This document shows positions 1 through 5,211 of a DNA stretch of 5,211 nt, piece by piece; position 1 is the first letter of the stretch; every line of letters starts with the position of its first letter. The stretch covers positions 1-5,211 of the forward strand of contig JAIFMH010000118.1 of assembly GCA_020048595.1 (NCBI GenBank). Direction: 5' to 3'. Below the pieces are notes generated by a model. It did not search any database. It saw only the letters and a program-made list of their open reading frames with translations, and was not told where the DNA came from. The DNA comes from Bacteroidota bacterium. GTDB lineage: Bacteria > Bacteroidota > Bacteroidia > Bacteroidales > UBA4417. The position numbers and the translations under genes were made by a program.

Positions 1-761
1 TAGCTAACGCTGCCGGAAACCAGATATACAATCTGCCCGAAATGCCGCTCGATATCTGTGTTGCATATTCACAGGGATTTATTGGGTATATCCTTGAACA
101 ACAGATGCGTAATGTGCTTCGTGCTCACGATCTCGACAGGGATGTAATTACCATAATTACCCAGGTACTGGTTGATCGTGATGATCCGGCATTTGATAAT
201 CCTATAAAACCTATAGGACCTTTTTATACCAAAGAATTCGCTGATAAAATGACCGCTGAAAATGGAAGCATTTTCAGAGAAGATCCACGCGGACGCGGAT
301 GGCGCAAAGTAGTTGCATCACCCAAACCATTAGTAATCAGCAACCAAAGATCAATTGAGCGGATAGCTCGCGATGGGCAAATCGTAATCGCTGTTGGAGG
401 TGGTGGAATTCCGGCTTTCTATGTCGCTGAAAATAAACTCCAGGGTATTGACGCCGTTATCGATAAAGATCTGGCTTCGGCGTTGCTTGGTGGAAATATC
501 AACGCGGATAAGCTTTTTATCCTGACTGATATCCCTAAAGTATGCATTAATTACAATACACCACAGGAAAAAGCGATTGATCGCATGAGCGTTCGCCAGG
601 CAAAACAATACCTTGCCGAAGGCCATTTCGCCGAAGGCAGCATGGCACCCAAAATCCGGGCCGCCATTCACTTTGTAAAACATACCAGTCGCGATGCCAT
701 CATCACTTCAGCCAATTTGTTAGGCGTAGATAATGGCGGAACACGTATCTCGATAGTTTAA
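1..761 (+). CDS. arcC: Carbamate kinase, C-terminal part (5' end outside window)
   Basis: Carbamate kinase transfers phosphate between carbamoyl phosphate and ADP, giving ATP plus carbamate in the cytoplasm; it is the energy-yielding last step of the arginine deiminase pathway. The reading frame is open from base 3, and the 13 codons before the first ATG (42) read as family sequence leading into LDICVAYSQGFIGY, so that ATG is internal. About 252 residues are visible against roughly 310 for the family, so some 60 N-terminal residues, including the first glycine-rich GGNA loop, are missing. Visible family motifs are PIGPFYTKE (210-236), RGWRKVVASPKP (294-329), the second glycine-rich nucleotide loop VGGGGIP (393-413), DKDLASALLG (462-491) with LTDIPKV after it, and EGHFAEGSMAPK (618-653). 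The end, NGGTRISIV, fits the usual GTRI C-terminus. No frameshift or missing motif is seen. It lies 99 bases upstream of ornithine carbamoyltransferase on the same strand, its metabolic partner. Confidence 0.95.
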   Translation, partial: ANAAGNQIYNLPEMPLDICVAYSQGFIGYILEQQMRNVLRAHDLDRDVITIITQVLVDRDDPAFDNPIKPIGPFYTKEFADKMTAENGSIFREDPRGRGWRKVVASPKPLVISNQRSIERIARDGQIVIAVGGGGIPAFYVAENKLQGIDAVIDKDLASALLGGNINADKLFILTDIPKVCINYNTPQEKAIDRMSVRQAKQYLAEGHFAEGSMAPKIRAAIHFVKHTSRDAIITSANLLGVDNGGTRISIV

Positions 762-811
762 TATACTTACGATTGACGGAGTACGAATTGTAGCCCGTTC
801 ACCACTACCAC

Positions 812-860
812 AATCGTTAATCGTTAATTGTAAATCGTAAATCATAAATCGTAAATATCT
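812..860 (+). repeat. Tandem 7-bp repeat in the leader of argF
   Basis: Seven consecutive 7-base units fill this stretch with exact period: aatcgtt, aatcgtt, aattgta, aatcgta, aatcata, aatcgta and a diverged aatatct, and the ATG of the next gene follows immediately. Six of the seven units fit aatYRtW or differ from aatcgtW by one or two bases. An inverted copy of the unit, ttacgatt, sits at 767-774 just after the arcC stop and could pair with 833-840 or 847-854. There is no Shine-Dalgarno sequence, so the A/T-rich tract is also the ribosome-binding region. Whether it is a neutral microsatellite-like tract, a dispersed genomic repeat or a regulatory leader cannot be told from one copy. Confidence 0.8.
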
Positions 861-1862
861 ATGGCATTCAATTTAAGAAACCGTCATTTTCTGAAAGAAC
901 TTGATTTTACTCCTCAGGAGATAAAGTTCTTCCTCGACCTGGCTTTCGAACTTAAAAAATCGAAATATGCAGGAACAGAACAACCCCGTTTAAAAGGCAA
1001 AAACATTGCTTTAATTTTTGAAAAAGACTCGACCCGTACACGTTGCGCCTTCGAAATTGCTGCATTAGACCAGGGCGCTCATGTCACTTACCTTGGACCT
1101 TCGGGATCACAAATCGGCAAAAAAGAATCCATGAAAGATACCGCCCGCGTTTTGGGTCGTATGTATGATGGAATTGAATATCGTGGTTATGCGCAGACTA
1201 TTGTTGAAGATCTGGCAAAATATTCAGGAGTTCCTGTTTGGAATGGTTTAACCAATGAATTCCATCCAACGCAAATGCTTGCCGACTTTATGACCATGAT
1301 GGAACATATCGATAAGCCTTTGAACAAGGTAAGTTTTGCTTTCCTGGGGGATGCCAAGAACAATGTTGGAAATTCACTCATGGTAGGTGCTGCAAAAATG
1401 GGTATGGATTTCCGTGCAGTAGCACCTATAAGCTGTCAGCCGGATGCTGATCTTGTTGCTCAATGTATTGAAATCGCTAAAGAAACAGGTGCCAAAATTA
1501 CAATCACCGATAATGTAGAAGAAGGAGTAAAAGGATGTGATTTCCTTTACACTGATGTATGGGTAAGTATGGGCGAACCTACCGAAGTTTGGGCTGAACG
1601 TATTAAATTACTCAAACCATACCAGGTAAATATGGATGTTGTAAGAAAAACCGGGAATCCAAATGTTAAATTCCTGCATTGCCTGCCTGCATTCCATAAC
1701 CGCGAAACAACTGTTGGTGAAGATATTTTCCAGAAATTCGGTTTGGATGGATTGGAAGTCACTGATGATGTTTTTGAATCAGAAATGTCAATTGTTTTTG
1801 ATGAAGCAGAAAACCGTTTACATACCATAAAAGCTGTTATGGTTGCTACTTTGGGCAGCTAA
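861..1862 (+). CDS. argF: Ornithine carbamoyltransferase
   Basis: This enzyme (OTCase) condenses ornithine and carbamoyl phosphate to citrulline in arginine synthesis, or runs in reverse as ArcB in arginine fermentation. The 333-residue length matches the long E. coli ArgF/ArgI and Pseudomonas ArcB type. The N-terminal carbamoyl phosphate domain carries STRTR at residues 57-61, SGSQIGKKES at 81-90 and HPTQ at 135-138. The C-terminal ornithine domain carries TDVWVSMGE at 231-239, with the SMG loop that marks true ornithine enzymes, and HCLP at 273-276 with the catalytic cysteine 274. The C-terminus, HTIKAVMVATLGS, is the conserved closing helix. The intact SMG loop argues against the N-acetyl- or N-succinylornithine transcarbamylases used by many Bacteroidota for biosynthesis. 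The ATG at 861 is chosen because MAFNLRNRHFLKELDFTP aligns with family N-termini. Adjacency to carbamate kinase favours a catabolic role, in which case arcB would be the better symbol; this is inference. A strong terminator follows. Confidence 0.96.
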   Translation: MAFNLRNRHFLKELDFTPQEIKFFLDLAFELKKSKYAGTEQPRLKGKNIALIFEKDSTRTRCAFEIAALDQGAHVTYLGPSGSQIGKKESMKDTARVLGRMYDGIEYRGYAQTIVEDLAKYSGVPVWNGLTNEFHPTQMLADFMTMMEHIDKPLNKVSFAFLGDAKNNVGNSLMVGAAKMGMDFRAVAPISCQPDADLVAQCIEIAKETGAKITITDNVEEGVKGCDFLYTDVWVSMGEPTEVWAERIKLLKPYQVNMDVVRKTGNPNVKFLHCLPAFHNRETTVGEDIFQKFGLDGLEVTDDVFESEMSIVFDEAENRLHTIKAVMVATLGS

Positions 1863-1877
1863 AATTAAACTTATTAC

Positions 1878-1911
1878 ACTAAAAAGGCTGCTTTCGGGCA
1901 GCCTTTTTAGT
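1878..1911 (+). terminator. Rho-independent terminator, probably bidirectional
   Basis: A 14-bp perfect stem pairs 1878-1891 with 1898-1911. Its core is ggctgc/gcagcc, capped by a TTCG tetraloop (1893-1896) closed by a T-G wobble. The stem base is a run of five A on the left and five T on the right, so the transcript ends in U's read from either strand. It sits 16 bases after the argF stop and downstream of the convergent minus-strand MORN gene, so it can end both; for the latter it lies about 130 bases past the stop codon. Confidence 0.93.
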
Positions 1912-2038
1912 TGAGCTTAATGAAGAATAGCAACTTGAGATACAAAATCAGTGCAAAAATTTTCAGCTGTCTTTTTCGAAAAAAGAAAGAACACCACCGA
2001 TTCAAAACTTTACGCTTGAAAAAAAACAATCAAACAAA

Positions 2039-2710
2039 TTAATTGCTCAGTTTGATTACCCATTTCCCGCCTTTGTTAATTTTAATACGAATGGTATTGG
2101 TGATTATTCCTGATCGTAGTTTATTGGTACAACTATATTTGATATCAAACAGGATGGGAAATTTTACATCTTCAAAGTATTCTCGCCCATAGTATGATTT
2201 TTGAACATACTGACCTTCTGTAAATATCTGCGCACTGATATAAGAATTAAATGGATCTACTACACTTATTTCAACAGTATTCCCCTCGCCCGTTACGCTC
2301 AGATGCTCCTGAACACTTCCAACTTTATTACTGATTTCATACGGATCTATTCTTTTTGTACCAACATATTTGCCAGCTTCCCAATAGCCTTTTATAATAC
2401 TATCCCTTTCATTCACTCTGATGGTCATCATTCCTTTGCCATCCATGACTCCATTTTTAAATGAACCTACAAAGACATTGCCATTTTTATAGGTATATGT
2501 GCCTTGCCCTTCAGGTAAACCTTTAACGAAATTACCTGTGTAGGTATCTGTACCTGAGGCTGTCCCTTTGCCGGCAGCAAGTCCTTTTTTTTGTTCCCCT
2601 TCATACTTTTCTGAAATTTCAGGTTTTAAAACAGGCCCTACAATTGATTGTCCGAAACCATTAAATAAAATAATCAGAAAAGCCGAAAATAGAATAATTG
2701 TTTTTTTCAT
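2039..2710 (-). CDS. Exported MORN-repeat protein of unknown function
   Basis: The 223-residue protein begins with a signal peptide: basic MKK, a hydrophobic stretch to about residue 17, then NGFG with a likely cleavage just before Gln21, a frequent pattern in Bacteroidota. Residues about 36-115 hold three to four MORN-type repeats of the form Y-x-G-x-F/W-x-x-G-x-x-x-G-x-G. The clear ones are YTGNFVKGLPEGQG (57-70) and FVGSFKNGVMDGKG (80-93); YEGEQKKGLAAGKG (36-49) is looser, and IKGYWEAGKYVG (106-117) is a final half repeat. Residues about 120-223 form a second, beta-rich looking domain that I do not recognise, ending in the basic segment IRIKINKGGKWVIKLSN. In other proteins MORN repeats bind lipids or partner proteins, but no catalytic motif is visible, so no function is assigned. 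Export to the periplasm or outer surface is inferred. It faces argF tail to tail and the acyltransferase head to head. A possible -7 box (TAATTTTG, minus strand 2789-2782) lies 71 bases upstream without a well-placed -33 partner. Confidence 0.85.
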   Translation of the reverse strand: MKKTIILFSAFLIILFNGFGQSIVGPVLKPEISEKYEGEQKKGLAAGKGTASGTDTYTGNFVKGLPEGQGTYTYKNGNVFVGSFKNGVMDGKGMMTIRVNERDSIIKGYWEAGKYVGTKRIDPYEISNKVGSVQEHLSVTGEGNTVEISVVDPFNSYISAQIFTEGQYVQKSYYGREYFEDVKFPILFDIKYSCTNKLRSGIITNTIRIKINKGGKWVIKLSN

Positions 2711-3034
2711 ACTAATAATTTGTTTAATTGTTGATATTTATATGGTTTATGATGGTAAAAAGCAAATAGTAAATTCAACTTCAAAATTAGCTATAAAAAC
2801 AAATGCTTTTTACATTATCCAAAATATAAATAATGGAAATGATGTATAATCGTATTTGTATTTAAAACAGGTTAATGACTCAGACCTCACCAGATCTGAC
2901 TATTTATAAACAGGAAAGGCAAACCTGAGGTTTTGGTTTAAGAATCCGGATTAATAAGAGGAATGGATTAATTGTCACCAGTTTGTTTCATATTATTTGT
3001 TTTTTTCTGACTTTTGTATTTCATACTAAATTTT
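2711..3034. other. AT-rich divergent intergenic region
   Basis: This 324-base stretch separates the divergent MORN and acyltransferase genes and must hold both promoters. Its 2711-2870 part is very AT-rich. A TAATTTTG box for the minus-strand gene lies at 2782-2789. Between 2880 and 2931 are several small dyads: tcaga/tctga (2880-2884 with 2895-2899), the palindrome cagatctg (2891-2898), and acctca/tgaggt (2884-2889 with 2926-2931). None has the size or T-run of a terminator, and no RNA family is recognised. An open stretch of 35 codons from the ATG at 2742 to 2849 lacks any coding signature and is not called as a gene. Confidence 0.6.
2982..3016 (+). promoter_or_regulatory. Possible promoter of the acyltransferase gene
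   Basis: TTTG at 2982-2985 and GACTTTTG at 3009-3016 resemble the Bacteroidota -33 (TTG) and -7 (TAnnTTTG) elements with 23 bases between them; the -7 box has one mismatch. Transcription would begin near 3023, after the in-frame TTG at 3014 and about 12 bases before the ATG at 3035, which supports the ATG as start. The match is weak in this T-rich stretch. Confidence 0.3.
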
Positions 3035-4159
3035 ATGGTATTATCTGATTTTACAAGCAAAAAGTTCAAATTCTGGTCATTCATCTCAATGGTCTTGCTG
3101 GTGTTTGTACATGGTTATAATTTGGATATCAGGTATATGCAGCCTTGGACAATTCCTGGGCAAAACATGAGCCTGACCGCTTTTTTTGAGTACTTCCTTG
3201 CAAACGGAATATTCCGTTTCAGGATTCCCATGTTATTTATAATTTCCGGTTACCTGTACGCCCTATATGACCAAAAGCCTTACAAGCAGAGAACAAATAA
3301 ACGATTACGCACCTTATTAGTACCATACCTTACCTGGAGTGCGATCGGCATCATTCTAACATATGTAATCGAATTATTCCCTTTTGGGCGTGAACTCGTT
3401 GCAGATTCAGGTATCGTACAGATTGATGATACACGGAAATTACTGCATGATTATCGCTGGTATGAATTATCCGGCCGTTGGATATTTTTCCCTGTACCTT
3501 ATCAGTTATGGTTCATCCGCGTATTGTTAATATACAACATTGCTTATCCTGCCATTCGCTGGTGTGTAACAAACCAGGTTGCGAAGTGGATTTTCTTTTC
3601 AGTTGCTATGCTTTTATGGTTAGGAACAATGGGATTTGTGTTTTTTGAAGGAGAAGGACTTTTATTTTTCTCACTTGGAGTATGGATGCAAAAAACGGAT
3701 TTTACAATTGATGCTCCGGATCGTTGGTTCCGGCCACGCTGGTGGGGAGTGGCATTTGTAATTCTTGCAGCAATTAAAACTTTCCTCGCTTTCAATGGCG
3801 ATGTATACCTTGGAAATGCCATTAAACCAGTGTTGATAATTCTTCACAAAATGGTTATTTTGAGTGGCCTGATTGCATGTTGGTTTGGACTTGACGGCCT
3901 TGTGCGTTGGTTTATGGATAAACGCTGGTTTGTATGGCTAAGCGCATTTGCTTTTATGATTTATGCCATGCATGCACCGGTTGTAGCTTATCTAATCAAT
4001 CCAACACTGGAAATACTCAAACCGTTACCGGGAACTCACTTTCTGGCATTTATCCTGTTGCCGGTAACTATGATAGTTTTAATTATAGGAACTGCTGCTC
4101 TTCTGCGAAAAACACTCCCGGGAGTTTATAGTTTACTAACAGGAGGTAGAGGAATGTAA
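3035..4159 (+). CDS. Membrane acyltransferase, acyltransferase 3 family
   Basis: Family members are integral inner-membrane proteins that move acetyl or other acyl groups onto sugars of O-antigens, exopolysaccharides, glycans or lipids. The 374-residue protein is hydrophobic throughout with about ten likely membrane segments. Family landmarks in order: His26 in the first helix (VFVHGYNL), RIPMLFIISGYL at 64-75, KRLRTLLVPYLTWS at 89-102, PYQLWFIRVLL at 165-175, and a last conserved helix with FMIYAMHAPVVAYL at 327-340. The family's RX10H motif is incomplete: Ser15 occupies the usual Arg position before His26. The ATG at 3035 is preferred to the in-frame TTG at 3014, since it is a normal start and gives the usual short cytoplasmic N-terminus. 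No sugar transferase or polysaccharide gene is beside it, so the substrate is unknown. It appears to be transcribed alone. The family is confident from the motif series; the acyl donor and acceptor are not predictable. Confidence 0.9.
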   Translation: MVLSDFTSKKFKFWSFISMVLLVFVHGYNLDIRYMQPWTIPGQNMSLTAFFEYFLANGIFRFRIPMLFIISGYLYALYDQKPYKQRTNKRLRTLLVPYLTWSAIGIILTYVIELFPFGRELVADSGIVQIDDTRKLLHDYRWYELSGRWIFFPVPYQLWFIRVLLIYNIAYPAIRWCVTNQVAKWIFFSVAMLLWLGTMGFVFFEGEGLLFFSLGVWMQKTDFTIDAPDRWFRPRWWGVAFVILAAIKTFLAFNGDVYLGNAIKPVLIILHKMVILSGLIACWFGLDGLVRWFMDKRWFVWLSAFAFMIYAMHAPVVAYLINPTLEILKPLPGTHFLAFILLPVTMIVLIIGTAALLRKTLPGVYSLLTGGRGM

Positions 4160-4235
4160 ACAGATTTTAAAACATCCAGACAACAAATTCAAGATTCGGG
4201 ATACCAATTTCCAAACGCCTGACAGGACCATGTTT

Positions 4236-4252
4236 GCTGATTTTTGATCAGC
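4236..4252. other. Small perfect hairpin at the rarD promoter
   Basis: gctgat (4236-4241) and atcagc (4247-4252) form a perfect 6-bp inverted repeat around a 5-base ttttg loop. The loop contains the TTTG of the proposed -33 element. A T-run follows only ten bases later (4262-4266), so it is a poor terminator for the acyltransferase gene. It could be an operator half-site pair, but the dyad is short enough to be chance. Confidence 0.35.
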
Positions 4253-4278
4253 TCATCTCCTTTTTAACACTACTTTTG
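4243..4278 (+). promoter_or_regulatory. Likely promoter of the broken rarD gene
   Basis: TACTTTTG at 4271-4278 is an exact match to the Bacteroidota -7 consensus TAnnTTTG. TTTG at 4243-4246 could be the -33 element; the gap of 24 bases is at or slightly past the usual upper limit. Transcription would start near 4285, giving a leader of only about nine bases before the ATG at 4294. The promoter looks intact although the gene is broken, which suggests recent inactivation. Confidence 0.5.
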
Positions 4279-4293
4279 CCTCAAATTTTAGAA

Positions 4294-5140
4294 ATGAGCT
4301 TAACCATTCAGCAGCAGAAACTTTACAAATCAGGATTAGTCTATGCTATAATTAGTTATGGAATCTGGGGAGTATTTCCGCTATATTGGAAAATGTTGCT
4401 TCATGTTCCTGCTCAACAAATTCTGGCACATCGTATAGTATGGTCCATGGTTTTCCAAAATCCTGGGAACTTTGGTTTTGTCAGGTGCCTTTATCGGAAT
4501 CAACTGGTTTACATATATTTATGCCGTTAATAGTAACCATATCGTTGAAGCAAGCCTTGGATATTATATAAATCCAATGGTAAACGTGTTATTGGGAGTT
4601 GTTTTTATAAAGGAACGATTGTCGCGGATACAGATGATTGCGGTAGCATTTGCATTAGCCGGAGTAGCTTATCTAACAATACATTATGGAAGAATACCGG
4701 TAATTTCACTTATCCTTGCATTTTCTTTTGGCTTTTATGGTTTGATCAGAAAGAAAGCGAACCTGCAATCGATGCCCGGACTTATGGTTGAAACCTTGCT
4801 ACTTGCGCCAATAGCACTCTGGTACTTGTGGCATGTTAATACGCTGGGAACAGGCTCATTCGGACATTATTCCCGGTTTACCGATTTACTGCTTTTACTT
4901 GGCGGACCGGTAACGGCATTACCCTTATTCTGGTTTGGAATAGCAGCAACACGAATCCCGTTGTCAACTCTTGGATTTATCCAATATCTCTCACCAACCA
5001 TACAACTGCTCATCGGAATATTTGTTTTCCGGGAGCCGTTCGATACAACTTACCTGATAAGCTTTGGATTAGTTTGGATTGGTCTTGGGATTTATACCAA
5101 TAGCATAATTCAGACAATGAAACAACGCAGAAATGCCTGA
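4294..5140 (+). pseudogene. rarD: RarD-type EamA/DMT permease, broken by internal deletion and frameshift
   Basis: RarD proteins are inner-membrane members of the drug/metabolite transporter superfamily with ten helices, about 300 residues, and poorly known substrates (chloramphenicol sensitivity is the source of the name). The N-terminal 54 codons (4294-4455) read MSLTIQQQ through YGIWGVFPLYWK and ILAHRIVWSMVF, covering helix 1 and the first half of helix 2. The frame then changes: family sequence resumes at 4457 as KILGTLVLSGAFIGINW and runs intact for 227 codons through NSNHIVEASLGYYINP, LIRKKA, GPVTALPL and STLGFIQYLSPT to the stop at 5138-5140. Compared with E. coli RarD, about 22 residues between SMVF and KILG (rest of helix 2 and the following cytoplasmic loop) are absent and one base remains in their place, so a deletion of roughly 65 bp, 3n+2 in length, is implied. 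Read from the ATG, the first frame stops at 4528-4530. The two parts sum with the gap to about 303 residues, the family length. The downstream half has no credible start of its own. A misassembly could mimic this. Confidence 0.85.
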
Positions 5141-5155
5141 TGTTTATCAGTTTTT
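5137..5155 (+). terminator. Compact weak terminator overlapping the rarD stop
   Basis: ctgat (5137-5141) pairs with atcag (5146-5150) around a gttt loop, and five T's follow at once (5151-5155). The layout is that of an intrinsic terminator, but the stem has only five pairs, so it would be weak. It overlaps the rarD stop codon at 5138-5140. Nothing further is recognised in 5156-5211, which is AT-rich and ends at the window edge. Confidence 0.4.
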
Positions 5156-5211
5156 AAAAGAGAACAGTAGAAATCAATCTATTTCCTTTTCAAATTTATA
5201 TAATAATATGG

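Noticed and set aside
351..683. Minus-strand open frame inside arcC
   Set aside because: It overlaps the carbamate kinase coding region, whose motifs are unmistakable, and its own translation shows no family features.
1187..1828. Two minus-strand open frames inside argF (1187-1381 and 1547-1828)
   Set aside because: Both are antisense to conserved ornithine carbamoyltransferase sequence and have no recognisable product.
1971..1985. ctttttcgaaaaaag palindrome downstream of the MORN gene as a second terminator
   Set aside because: The stem is nearly all A-T with a two-base centre and cannot form a stable hairpin loop; the GC-cored hairpin at 1878-1911 is the credible terminator.
2201..2849. 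Plus-strand open frames across the MORN gene and its upstream region, including a possible 35-codon peptide from 2742
   Set aside because: They are mostly antisense to a protein with a signal peptide and MORN repeats; the peptide tail is low-complexity AT-rich sequence without a ribosome site or family resemblance.
3544..4131. Open frames within the acyltransferase gene (3544-3822 minus, 3934-4131 plus)
   Set aside because: They are out-of-frame readings of a well-supported membrane protein gene.
4141..4159. aggaggt followed by an ATG near the end of the acyltransferase gene, resembling a Shine-Dalgarno and start
   Set aside because: The ATG is the last sense codon of the acyltransferase frame and is followed immediately by TAA, so nothing could be translated from it.
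4131..4161. gtttac/gtaaac hairpin at the end of the acyltransferase gene as its terminator
   Set aside because: The stem is short with a 19-base loop, lies inside the coding region and lacks an adjoining T-run.
4386..4571. Third-frame open stretch across the rarD junction
   Set aside because: It matches no part of RarD and only bridges the deletion by chance.

Overview
The window looks like chromosomal DNA from a member of the Bacteroidota. The evidence is AT-rich spacers, the near absence of Shine-Dalgarno sequences in front of the genes, A/T-rich leaders running up to the ATGs, promoter-like elements of the TTTG / TAnnTTTG type, and a secreted MORN-repeat protein of a style common in that phylum. 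Genus and species cannot be fixed from this sequence. All family calls rest on motifs recognised by eye.

Layout: (1) 1-761, plus strand, the C-terminal four fifths of carbamate kinase (arcC), whose start lies outside the window. (2) 762-860, a short spacer ending in a tandem 7-bp repeat that runs directly into the next ATG. (3) 861-1862, plus strand, a complete ornithine carbamoyltransferase (argF/arcB type). (4) 1878-1911, a strong hairpin terminator with poly-A and poly-T flanks, so it could work in both directions between convergent genes. (5) 2039-2710, minus strand, an exported MORN-repeat protein of unknown function. (6) 2711-3034, a 324-base AT-rich divergent intergenic region. (7) 3035-4159, plus strand, a polytopic membrane acyltransferase (acyltransferase 3 family). 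(8) 4294-5140, plus strand, a RarD-type EamA/DMT permease gene broken by an internal deletion of about 65 bp that also shifts the frame.

The first two genes work together. Ornithine carbamoyltransferase run in the phosphorolytic direction turns citrulline into ornithine and carbamoyl phosphate, and carbamate kinase uses carbamoyl phosphate and ADP to make ATP. Their adjacency suggests arginine or citrulline fermentation (arginine deiminase pathway), although arginine deiminase itself is not in the window and a biosynthetic role for the transferase is possible. The other three genes are separately oriented or separately promoted and show no functional link to this pair or to each other.

I found no mobile element, tRNA, rRNA, CRISPR array or recognisable riboswitch, and no convincing new multi-gene system. 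The observations most worth following are the decayed rarD gene and the heptamer tract at the argF start.
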